A model generated the notes under the pieces. The model did no database searches. It was given only the letters and a program-made list of their open reading frames with translations, and was not told the DNA's origin. A program made the position numbers and the translations under genes. A DNA stretch of 64,000 nucleotides, taken from UBA7672 sp047601145. Lineage in GTDB: Bacteria; Pseudomonadota; Alphaproteobacteria; Caulobacterales; Hyphomonadaceae. Location of the stretch: the NCBI GenBank assembly GCA_047601145.1, contig JASGJW010000001.1, positions 1,860,001-1,924,000 of the forward strand, read 5' to 3'. Positions 17,922 to 25,568 of the stretch are shown here, one piece after another (positions within the stretch are counted from its first letter, which is position 1; each line of letters begins with the position of its first letter).

Positions 17922-18188
17922 TCAATCGTCGACCGGTTCGTGGTCGTCGTCGTCTTCGGCGTTGTGCGCACGGCTGATGCCGGTGCGGACCTTCGCATCG
18001 AGCTTCCGCCCGTCGAGGATCACCTTGTGCTCGTGAACGTCCTGCACGACAGAGCGTGGCAGCGTGAAGTCGCCGGCGTTCTCGATATAGATGATCAGAT
18101 CGTTGCCCGACATGCCGCGAACAGCGCCGATGGCGACGTCGCCGTCATGCAGGAAGACGGGCAGGTCCTTGCGGATAGGTTCGGCCAT
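17922..18188 (-). CDS. Small PRC-barrel-like protein
   Basis: 88 residues after a GAGGAG site. The first 50 residues (LPVFLHDGDVAIGAVRGMSG, then NDLIIYIENAGDFTLPRSVV) have the strand spacing of a PRC-barrel/DUF2171-like small beta barrel. The tail is strongly acidic and basic mixed, ending EDDDDHEPVDD. There is no signal peptide. The family call is by pattern only. It lies between yciB (convergent) and the acyl-CoA dehydrogenase gene (same strand, upstream). Confidence 0.65.
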   Translation of the reverse strand: MAEPIRKDLPVFLHDGDVAIGAVRGMSGNDLIIYIENAGDFTLPRSVVQDVHEHKVILDGRKLDAKVRTGISRAHNAEDDDDHEPVDD

Positions 18189-18236
18189 GGCGGCGCTCCT
18201 CTTTGAGGAGAAGGTAGGGCGCCGATGCAGCCGCGC

Positions 18237-19922
18237 CTAGTTCTTCGCGCCGATGAATTCGTCGATCGTCCGGCGGGCGATGACCATGGCCTGCACTTCG
18301 CCCGCGCCTTCGAAGATGTTGAGGATGCGAGCGTCGCAGAGGACGCGGCTCACCGGGTATTCGAGCGCAAAGCCGTTGCCGCCGTGGACCTGCAGCGCGT
18401 TGTCGGCGGCGCCCCAGGCGATGCGAGCGGCCAGCATTTTCGCAAGGCCGGCTTCGAGGTCGCAGCGCTTGCCCTGGTCCTTCTGGCGCGCCGAAAAGTA
18501 GGTGAGCTGGCGCACGCCGACGAGTTCTGCGGCCATCATCACCAGCTTGTCAGACGTACGCGGGAAGTCGAAGATCTGGCGGCCGAACTGCGTGCGCTCG
18601 AGGGAGTATTTGAGGCCAAGTTCGAGCGCGCACTGGGCGACGCCGATGGCGCGGGCGGCGGTCTGGATACGGGCGCCTTCGAAGGTCGCCATCAGGTGCT
18701 TGAAGCCCTGGCCTTCGACTTCGCCGAGCAGGTTGCCGGCAGGCACTTCGAAACCGTCGAAGCCGATCTCGTATTCCTTCATGCCGCGATAGCCGAGCAC
18801 TTCGATTTCGCCCCCGGTCATGCCCTTCGCGGGGAAGGGGTCGGCGTCGGTGCCGCGCGGCTTCTCGCAGATGAACATGGAGAGGCCGGAGAAGTTGTTG
18901 GTGTCCGGGATCGAGCGGGCGAGGACCGTCATGAGGTCCGCTCTTGCAGCGTGCGTGATCCAGGTCTTGTTGCCGGTGATCTTCCAAGTGTCGCCGTCCT
19001 TGGCGGCGCGGGTGCGCAGCGAGCCGAGGTCCGAGCCGGTGTTCGGTTCGGTGAAGACCGCGGTCGGCAGGATTTCGCCGGAGGCGATGCCGGGCAGGTA
19101 TTTCTCCTGTTGTGCGCGCGTGCCGCCGTTGAGGAGAAGCTCGGCTGCGATCTCGGAGCGGGTGCCGAGCGAGCCGACGCCGATATAGGCGCGGCTGAGT
19201 TCCTCGGAGACGACGCACATCGACGTCTTGCCGAGGCCGAGGCCGCCGAACTCTTCGGGGATGGTGAGGCCGAACACGCCCATCTCGCCCATCTGCTTCA
19301 CGACAGAATCGGGGATCAGCACGTCCTGCATGTGCCATTCGTGCGCGTATGGCTCGACGACTTCCTTGCCGAAGGCGCGGAACTGGTCGCGGATCTGTTC
19401 GAATGTGTCTTCGAGGCCGGTGTACTCGACGGTCGCCTTCTGGCTCTCGAGGAAGCCGCGGATGTGGCTGGCCGCGGCCATGCGGGCGGCGGCGGTGTTG
19501 CCACGGGCGATGAGGGTGAGAATGGCAGGCGTGCCGAGTTTCTGGATGACCGAGGGATCGGTCGTCATGTCGCTGGGCCGGACGATTTCGAGCTGCGTCA
19601 TCGGCAGGCCGCCGCCGAGCTGGTAAAGGTATTCGCCGAACAGGATCTGGGTCAGGAGCTGTTCGATCTCGCCGAACTTGCCTTCCTCGGCGATGCGGTC
19701 GGCCCAGTTGGCAGTTTCCTTGAGCGTCTCGACATAGGTCAGCACCCAGGCAAGGCCGTGGGTCGAGCGTTGCTCTTCATCAATCTTCTTGCGGTCGACT
19801 TTCCCACCGGGGGCCACTTTCGCGGCAACGGCCTTGCGCAGTTCGACGAAATAGGCCTCGGCGTCCTGCGCCGCCTGGCGAATTGTCGCCCTCAGGTCCG
19901 CAATCACGACGCCGTCCGTCAT
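18237..19922 (-). CDS. mcd: (2S)-methylsuccinyl-CoA dehydrogenase (acyl-CoA dehydrogenase family)
   Basis: 561 residues, far longer than the about 390 of ordinary acyl-CoA dehydrogenases. Residues 1-165 form an extra helical N-terminal domain, which is the hallmark of methylsuccinyl-CoA dehydrogenase of the ethylmalonyl-CoA pathway. The core begins near GLEDTFEQIRDQFRAFGKEV and contains GEMGVFGLTIPEEFGGLGL, the FAD/substrate motif AVFTEPNTGSDLGSLRTRA (about 288-306), WITHAARADLMTVLAR, and a C-terminal IFEGAGEVQAMVIARR with the Glu-Gly pair. It oxidises methylsuccinyl-CoA to mesaconyl-CoA and passes electrons to ETF, encoded at 2912-4593. Start follows GGGAG. The rest of the pathway is outside this window. 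Confidence 0.88.
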   Translation of the reverse strand: MTDGVVIADLRATIRQAAQDAEAYFVELRKAVAAKVAPGGKVDRKKIDEEQRSTHGLAWVLTYVETLKETANWADRIAEEGKFGEIEQLLTQILFGEYLYQLGGGLPMTQLEIVRPSDMTTDPSVIQKLGTPAILTLIARGNTAAARMAAASHIRGFLESQKATVEYTGLEDTFEQIRDQFRAFGKEVVEPYAHEWHMQDVLIPDSVVKQMGEMGVFGLTIPEEFGGLGLGKTSMCVVSEELSRAYIGVGSLGTRSEIAAELLLNGGTRAQQEKYLPGIASGEILPTAVFTEPNTGSDLGSLRTRAAKDGDTWKITGNKTWITHAARADLMTVLARSIPDTNNFSGLSMFICEKPRGTDADPFPAKGMTGGEIEVLGYRGMKEYEIGFDGFEVPAGNLLGEVEGQGFKHLMATFEGARIQTAARAIGVAQCALELGLKYSLERTQFGRQIFDFPRTSDKLVMMAAELVGVRQLTYFSARQKDQGKRCDLEAGLAKMLAARIAWGAADNALQVHGGNGFALEYPVSRVLCDARILNIFEGAGEVQAMVIARRTIDEFIGAKN

Positions 19923-20135
19923 TCGTCCGCACTCCCGTTTCGAGACGATCCACCTAGCTCATTGCGGCGGTGCAGCAAAGATCATGTCGCGGAACACAAG
20001 CGCGTGTGGCCTTCAGCGCACGGCCAAGCCCGACGTCGCGGCTTCTTGTGCCGGGGGCCGGTCTCCGTCAAAAACCAATCGCTGGCAGGCATCGCGGCAA
20101 TGGATCGCAGCGCCCCGGCTCTGGAGGAGAGATCA

Positions 20136-21272
20136 ATGAAACCGTCCCTGTTGAAGACCGCCTTGTGCGTATCCGCCGCCGCGATCGCACTCGCGGGCGC
20201 AGCCCACGCCCAGTCGGCGCCGGGCTACACGCCGCCGAAAACGACATGGGGCGTGCCGGACCTGCAGGGTACATGGTCGAACGCATCCATCACCGACATG
20301 CAGCGCTCGCCGGAATATCCGAACCTCGTGATGACGGCTGACGAAGTGAAGAAGATGGAAGGCGAGGACTACTACAACAATCGCACGCGCGAAGACGCGA
20401 AGCCCACAGATCTCAAGACTGCGAAGCTGCTCGATGGTTCGGACCTGCTTTCCGGCGGCGGCTACAACGCGTTCTGGGTCGATCAGGGCACGAAGGTCGC
20501 GATCGTGAAGGGAGAGCCGCGCTCGTCCTGGATCGTCGAGCCGGTGAGCGGCCGCATTCCGCGCAAGGGCGCTGCTGGCGCGCAGCCCGTGCGTCCGGCG
20601 GCTGGCGCGCCAGGCGCGCCGACAGGCTCCGCCTCGAAATCAGGAACAGTGCAGGGACCGGGCGCCGTGGACCGCAATGCGGGCGGGGGCTTTGGATCCT
20701 ACGATAACCCCGAGACGCGGCCGATGGGTGAGCGCTGCATCATCGGTTTCGGCAATACCGGCGGACCGGTGATGACGAACGTCCTTTACAACAACCACTA
20801 TCAGATCGTGCAGTCGCCGGGGGCGGTGCTGATCCTGATCGAGATGGTGCATGATGCGCGCATCATCCCGATCGTGAAGAGTGCGGCCGATGCAAAGTTC
20901 AGCAATGGCGCGATCAAGAAGTGGCTCGGTGAATCGGTCGGCTGGTATGAAGGCGACACGCTGGTCGTGCAAACGCGGAACGTGATGCCGGCGCAGCGCG
21001 GCTATCTGTCGAAGGATGGCGTGCTGACCGAGCGCTTCACGCGCTGGGACAAGGACCAGATCACCTACGAATTCACCGTCGACGACGCCTCGCAATACAC
21101 GCAGCCCTGGAAGGGCGAGATGGCGCTGAACTGGTCGAAGGAGCCGTTCTACGAATACGCCTGCCATGAGGGTAACTACGCCATGGAAGGCATTCTTGCC
21201 GGCGCGCGGAAGCAGGAACGCGAAGGCAAGACGGTGAAAGCGAACGCGACCGAAGAGGGCCGCGGCAACTAG
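20136..21272 (+). CDS. Secreted protein of the ACHEGNY family, copy 3
   Basis: 378 residues; GGAGGAGA precedes the start. The signal peptide ends AAHAQ. The mature N-terminus SAPGYTPPKTTWGVPDLQGT differs from copies 1-2 and matches copy 4. A Pro-Ala-Gly insert (about residues 145-175) lies before EEMVH-type core blocks. Shared landmarks are GERCIIGFGNTGGPVMTNVL, YNNHYQIVQSPGAVLILIEM, VHDARIIPIVKSAADAKF, WLGESVGWYEGDTLVVQTRN and YEYACHEGNYAMEGILAGAR. Copy 4 starts 10 bases after its stop, so they form an operon. Function is unknown. Confidence 0.85.
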   Translation: MKPSLLKTALCVSAAAIALAGAAHAQSAPGYTPPKTTWGVPDLQGTWSNASITDMQRSPEYPNLVMTADEVKKMEGEDYYNNRTREDAKPTDLKTAKLLDGSDLLSGGGYNAFWVDQGTKVAIVKGEPRSSWIVEPVSGRIPRKGAAGAQPVRPAAGAPGAPTGSASKSGTVQGPGAVDRNAGGGFGSYDNPETRPMGERCIIGFGNTGGPVMTNVLYNNHYQIVQSPGAVLILIEMVHDARIIPIVKSAADAKFSNGAIKKWLGESVGWYEGDTLVVQTRNVMPAQRGYLSKDGVLTERFTRWDKDQITYEFTVDDASQYTQPWKGEMALNWSKEPFYEYACHEGNYAMEGILAGARKQEREGKTVKANATEEGRGN

Positions 21273-21282
21273 GGAGTTTGTC

Positions 21283-22446
21283 ATGAGCGCACGTTGCGGG
21301 TTTGGGCTTGTCCTGCTCGCGGCGGCGCTCGCGCTTCCCGCCCACGCGCAGACGCATGCGCCCGGCTTCACGCCGCCGAAGACGCCGTGGGGCGCCCCAG
21401 ATGTCCAGGGCGTGTGGTCGAATGCTTCGGTCACGGACATGCAGCGCGAGCCTGGCTTCGAGAAGCTGGTGCTGACGCCGGCTGAAGCCGATCGCATGGA
21501 GAAGGCGGACTACTACAACATCTCGACGCGCGAGGAGGCGAAGCCATCCGACACGCGCGATGGTCGCCTGCTTGATGGGACGGACCTGATCTCGGGCGGC
21601 GGCTACAACTCGTTCTGGATCGACCAGGGATCGAAGGTGGCGAGCGTGAAGGGCACGCTGCGCTCCTCGTGGATCGTCGATCCGCTGGACGGGCGCATTC
21701 CCTACAAGGATCCGGCCCGGCGTAATGCGGGGCCCGGTGGGGGCGGATCATCGTCCATCGAACTTGATCTCGACGCGTTCACGCCAAAGCGGTCCGAGAA
21801 GGATCCGAAGAAGCTTGCGCTCGGCGGACCGGCGCCGCCGAACCGTCTGCGCGGCGGGCAGATCGGCTCGTACGACAATCCGGAAACACGGCCGCCGAGC
21901 GAGCGGTGCCTCGTCGGGTTCGGATCGGCTGGCGGGCCGGTCATGGGCAATGTGATCTACAACAACCGCTACCAGATCGTGCAGACGCCGACGCACGCGA
22001 TGATCCTGGTGGAGATGGTGCACGATGCACGGATCATTCCTGTGTTCGCCTCGGCAAGGGAGGCGCGCGCGACCCACAAGCCGAAGGTGATGACGCCGTG
22101 GCTGGGTGACTCGGTCGGCTGGTATGAGGGGAATACGCTGGTGGTCGAGACGGTGAACGCCAATCCGGTGCAGCGCGGTTTCATCTCAGCGCAGGGCGTG
22201 GTGACTGAGCGGTTCTCGCGCTGGAGCGAGACGCAGGTGACCTACGAGTTCACGGTAGAGGACGCCTCGCTCTACACTCAGCCCTGGAAGGGCGAGATGT
22301 CGATGAACCGGACGCAGCCCTGGTTCGAATACGCCTGCCATGAGGGCAATTACGCGCTGCCGGGCATCCTTTCCGGCGCACGCAAGCTGGAGCGCGAGGG
22401 CAAGCTGGTGCAGGCGAACGACGCCGAAGAGGGTGGCGCGAACTGA
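21283..22446 (+). CDS. Secreted protein of the ACHEGNY family, copy 4
   Basis: 387 residues, starting MSARCGFGLVLLAAALALPA with signal cleavage near AHAQ. It is the closest match to copy 3: HAPGFTPPKTPWGAPDVQGV, SVTDMQREPGFEKLVLTPAE, LLDGTDLISGGGYNSFWIDQ, a Gly-Ser-rich insert, SERCLVGFGSAGGPVMGNVI, WLGDSVGWYEGNTLVVETVN and FEYACHEGNYALPGILSGAR. Both pair members end in an Asp/Asn-Ala-x-Glu-Glu-Gly tail (NDAEEGGAN here, NATEEGRGN in copy 3). The cytochrome P460 gene follows on the same strand. Confidence 0.85.
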   Translation: MSARCGFGLVLLAAALALPAHAQTHAPGFTPPKTPWGAPDVQGVWSNASVTDMQREPGFEKLVLTPAEADRMEKADYYNISTREEAKPSDTRDGRLLDGTDLISGGGYNSFWIDQGSKVASVKGTLRSSWIVDPLDGRIPYKDPARRNAGPGGGGSSSIELDLDAFTPKRSEKDPKKLALGGPAPPNRLRGGQIGSYDNPETRPPSERCLVGFGSAGGPVMGNVIYNNRYQIVQTPTHAMILVEMVHDARIIPVFASAREARATHKPKVMTPWLGDSVGWYEGNTLVVETVNANPVQRGFISAQGVVTERFSRWSETQVTYEFTVEDASLYTQPWKGEMSMNRTQPWFEYACHEGNYALPGILSGARKLEREGKLVQANDAEEGGAN

Positions 22447-22614
22447 CCTCAAACCCGCGTGAGATAAGGGCGTTTGGCCCGAATGGTCGTGTCTGTGTCT
22501 CTAATCGCGGGGCGTTGAGGCTTGCGTCTTTCCCTTGCCGATAGCTCACTCGCAGGCGGAGTCGGAAGCTTAGTCCCCCGCTGAGAGGGGACACTGATAC
22601 GGGACGTGAAAAAC

Positions 22615-23154
22615 ATGAAACGCCTACTGCCAATTGCCGCCGGACTCGTGGCGGCTGCCTCGCTTGCGGCCGCGGCCTTCGCCGGGCCGACCTATGACGC
22701 CGACGGCAAGATCGTCATTCCAGAAAACATGGACCGCTGGCCGACGGTCGGCACGACCTATGCGCTCTCATATGAAGGCGATGGCGGCACGACGCTGAAC
22801 GCGGTGCGGCTCGATCCGGAGAGCTACGATGCCTATGTGAAGACCGGCAAATTCCCAGTCGGGGCTGTGTTCGCGCTGGAAGTGCGCACGCCTGTCACCG
22901 AGGTCGCCCCGGCCAAGGGCGGCAAGACGCAGGGCGCTGTCGTCGGACGGTCGCTGCACGTGAAGGACGAGAAGGGCGGGCCGGGCACTTGGACGTTCTA
23001 CGGCTATGGGGCCGGAGCGAAGACGGGCGCCGCGATCCCGCGTTCACAGGCCTGCTATTCCTGCCACCAGGAACATGCGAGCGTAGATACGACCTTCATG
23101 CAGTACTATCCGGCGTTGAAGGAAGCGCGGGAACGAGCTGCAAAGGCGCAATAA
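22615..23154 (+). CDS. Cytochrome P460 family protein, exported
   Basis: 179 residues from the ATG at 22615; a GTG three codons earlier is badly spaced from GGGA. The signal peptide ends AAFAG. P460 signatures are DADGKIVIPENMDRWPTVGT at the start, GKFPVGAVFALEVRT in the middle and SQACYSCHQEHASVDTTFMQ at the end. CYSCH at about 147-151 is the haem c attachment site. Classical P460 enzymes oxidise hydroxylamine; many homologues in heterotrophs bind haem but have no known role, and no nitrogen-oxidation genes are nearby. It lies between ACHEGNY copy 4 and the lyase gene. Confidence 0.9.
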   Translation: MKRLLPIAAGLVAAASLAAAAFAGPTYDADGKIVIPENMDRWPTVGTTYALSYEGDGGTTLNAVRLDPESYDAYVKTGKFPVGAVFALEVRTPVTEVAPAKGGKTQGAVVGRSLHVKDEKGGPGTWTFYGYGAGAKTGAAIPRSQACYSCHQEHASVDTTFMQYYPALKEARERAAKAQ

Positions 23155-23211
23155 ACGCGCCTTCCGGCCCCAGTCTTGCCACCGGTGTCATTCCGCGCGC
23201 ATGCTGGGGCC

Positions 23212-24831
23212 ATGAAGCTCACGCGACGCGCCACGCTCATCAGTCTTTCAGGCTATCTGGCGGCCTGCGCCACGGCGCAGCCGCCACGACTGTCCGCGCG
23301 ACCGCAATCGGCGGCAGCGCTGGCGGCGATGAAGCGCGCGACGCGGTTCATGACCGACACGCTCGCGCACAAGGGCGGCTATGTCTGGTCGTACCTGCCA
23401 GACTTCTCGCGGCTGTGGGGCGAGATGGAAGCCAAGCGCACCATGCTGTGGGTGCAGCCCCCCGGGACCGCGACGATGGGGCATGCCTATCTCGATGCCT
23501 ACCACGCGACGGGCGACGAACAGTTCTGGCAGGCGGCAGTTTCGACCACACGCGCGCTTGCGGAGGCGCAGCATCCGGCGGGCGGCTGGAACTACATCTA
23601 CGATTTCGCGGGCGAAGCGTCGCTCAAGGACTGGTACGCGACGATCGGCGCCAATGGATGGAGGCTGGAGGAGTTCCAGCACTATTACGGCAACGCGACC
23701 TTCGACGATGCGGGAACATCCGAAGCTTCACAGTTGATGCTGCGCATGCATCTTGAAGGGAAGGGCAACGAGTTCGCAGCTCCGCTGGAGAAGGCGATCC
23801 GCTTCGTGCTTGACAGCCAGTATCCGGTTGGCGGCTGGCCGCAGCGTTTTCCGTTCGCCGAAGCGGCGGGCCTGCATGGCATGCCGGATTATACGCGGCA
23901 TATCACCTTCAACGACGATGTGGCGGGCGAGAACATCAAGTTCCTGATCATGGTGGGGCAGACCATGGGCGACACGCGCGTGATGGACCCCGTCCGGCGT
24001 GCGATGGGGTCGTTCAAGGTGACACAACAGCCGTGGCCGCAGGCGGCCTGGGGGCTTCAGCATACGGTGAGTGATCTAAAGCCGGCGGCGGCGCGGAGCT
24101 ATGAGCCGCTGGCCTTCGTGACGCACACGACGGCTAACAATGTCTCGCAGCTGATGAACTTTTACGAGCTGACGGGCGACAAGTCCTTCCTGACGCGCGT
24201 GGGCGAGGCGCTGGACTGGCTCGACAGCGTGAAACTGCCGGCGGGCGTGGCGAACGAGAAGCGCACGCATCCGACCTTCATCGAAGCGGGGACGAACAAG
24301 CCGCTCTATGTTCACCGGCGGGGGTCGAACGTGGTCAACGGCGCGTACTATGTGACCGACAGGCTGGACGGCGCGATCGGGCATTATTCGCCGACGCGCG
24401 TGGTAAAGACGGATCAGCTGCGCAAGCGGCTGGCGAAACTGGAGGCGACGAGCCCGGAGGATGCTTCGCGCAACTCGCCGCTGAAAGCGAAACAGCCGCT
24501 GCCGCGCTTCTTCACGACGCAGAACATCGAGGTGTCGGATCTCAATTCGAACCGCGGTTCGGGCGATGGCGATGCGCCGACGGAACAAGGCATTGGCAAG
24601 GTCATCGCGGAGCTGAACGCGGATGGCTGGTGGCCGACGCCTCTGGTGGCGACGAGCAATCCCTATGCGGGGCCAGGCCCGGCCCAACCCGCGCCGGGGG
24701 ATTATTCGACTACGCGCGTTGGCGACCACACGGATACATCGCCCTACATAACGGATGCGCCGCCCATCGGGATTTCGGTCGGGACCTTCATCCAGAACAT
24801 GGCGGCGCTGACGCAGTACGTGTCGTCCTAG
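23212..24831 (+). CDS. PL10-like pectate lyase family protein, lipoprotein
   Basis: 539 residues from ATG 23212. The N-terminus MKLTRRATLISLSGYLAAC has a twin-Arg-like RR plus lipobox. The (alpha/alpha) toroid typical of family 10 polysaccharide lyases is suggested by the repeated helix pairs: MGHAYLDAYHATGDEQFWQA, EAQHPAGGWNYIYDF, VLDSQYPVGGWPQRFPF, HITFNDDVAGENIKFLIMVG and FYELTGDKSFLTRVGEALDW. The H-x-TFNDD stretch matches the catalytic region of PelA-type enzymes. It is much longer than PL10 catalytic cores, so substrate is uncertain. It converges on a GST gene, sharing the bases of overlapping stop codons. Confidence 0.78.
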   Translation: MKLTRRATLISLSGYLAACATAQPPRLSARPQSAAALAAMKRATRFMTDTLAHKGGYVWSYLPDFSRLWGEMEAKRTMLWVQPPGTATMGHAYLDAYHATGDEQFWQAAVSTTRALAEAQHPAGGWNYIYDFAGEASLKDWYATIGANGWRLEEFQHYYGNATFDDAGTSEASQLMLRMHLEGKGNEFAAPLEKAIRFVLDSQYPVGGWPQRFPFAEAAGLHGMPDYTRHITFNDDVAGENIKFLIMVGQTMGDTRVMDPVRRAMGSFKVTQQPWPQAAWGLQHTVSDLKPAAARSYEPLAFVTHTTANNVSQLMNFYELTGDKSFLTRVGEALDWLDSVKLPAGVANEKRTHPTFIEAGTNKPLYVHRRGSNVVNGAYYVTDRLDGAIGHYSPTRVVKTDQLRKRLAKLEATSPEDASRNSPLKAKQPLPRFFTTQNIEVSDLNSNRGSGDGDAPTEQGIGKVIAELNADGWWPTPLVATSNPYAGPGPAQPAPGDYSTTRVGDHTDTSPYITDAPPIGISVGTFIQNMAALTQYVSS

Positions 24832-25442
24832 GCGGGCTTAACGAGGCCTTCGGCTTCGAGGGCTGCTTTCACTGCGGGGCGTTCACCGACACGCTTGTGC
24901 CACGCCAGCACTTTTGGGAATTTTGAAAGGTCGACCTGCAGCGGCGCGGCCCAGCGCGTGACCGTGAAGAGGTAGCTGTCGACCGTCGCGAAATTGTCGC
25001 CGGTGAGATAAGTCCGGCCGTCCGACAGGAGTTGCTCGATCAGGGTATAGCGCTGGGCGAGCTTGTCGCGCTGGACCTGGCGCATGTCTTCGCTGATCGC
25101 AGGGTTGAACATGGGGCCATAGGTCTTGTGAATCTCGGTCGAGATGTAGACGGCAAGTTCATCCTGGCGGAGGCGCGCTTTCGTGCCGTGTGCCGGGGCG
25201 AGCTTCGCGGCGGGGCGCAGGTCGGCAATGTAGTTGTGGACGACGATGTTCTCGGTGAGGACTTCGCCATCCTCCATGCGCAGGGCGGGGACATAGCCCT
25301 TGGGCGTCACTTCGAGGAAGTTCTCGCCATGCTCCGTCTTCTTGTCGCGGCCGACCTTCTCGAGCTCAACGGGAAGGCTCGCCTCGCGCAGCAGGATGTG
25401 GGCGGCGAGCGAACAGGCGCCGGGCATGTAGTAGAGTTTCAT
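24828..25442 (-). CDS. Glutathione S-transferase, beta-class-like
   Basis: 204 residues starting MKLYYMPGACSLAAHILLRE. The CSLAAH motif, with Cys10 as in beta-class bacterial GSTs, is followed by LEVTPKGYVPALRMEDGEVL and TENIVVHNYIAD (the cis-Pro and Glu-Asn glutathione site), then a helical C-domain with DNFATVDSYLFTVTRWA. It is cytosolic. It is divergent from the exported metallo-hydrolase at 25569 and convergent with the lyase at 23212: the plus stop is 24829-24831 and the minus stop is 24828-24830, overlapping in CTAG. Confidence 0.93.
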   Translation of the reverse strand: MKLYYMPGACSLAAHILLREASLPVELEKVGRDKKTEHGENFLEVTPKGYVPALRMEDGEVLTENIVVHNYIADLRPAAKLAPAHGTKARLRQDELAVYISTEIHKTYGPMFNPAISEDMRQVQRDKLAQRYTLIEQLLSDGRTYLTGDNFATVDSYLFTVTRWAAPLQVDLSKFPKVLAWHKRVGERPAVKAALEAEGLVKPA

Positions 25443-25535
25443 CGCGTCTCTCCGTGGGTGTGCCTCCGAGGTAGATGGCGCAAAGGAAGATTGAAACCAC
25501 CGCGACGTCGTGTCCTTTGCGATCGGGGCTCGCTG

Positions 25536-25553
25536 TGATACGGATCGGTATCA
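25536..25553. promoter_or_regulatory. Inverted repeat TGATAC-N6-GTATCA before the metallo-hydrolase gene
   Basis: TGATAC (25536-25541) and GTATCA (25548-25553) form a perfect 6-bp dyad with a GGATCG spacer, 15 bp before the start codon at 25569. The size and position suit a TetR-type operator that would block the divergent gst and metallo-hydrolase promoters. No regulator gene is adjacent, so this rests on the repeat alone. Confidence 0.45.
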
Positions 25554-25568
25554 AACAGGGAGTCGCTC

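Noticed and set aside
18225..20135. Plus-strand frame joined to ACHEGNY copy 3
   Set aside because: The upstream part is antisense to the methylsuccinyl-CoA dehydrogenase. The real start is 20136, shown by GGAGGAGA and a signal peptide.
22615..23154. Hydroxylamine oxidation system
   Set aside because: A P460 gene alone, without amo/hao-type neighbours, does not indicate nitrification.
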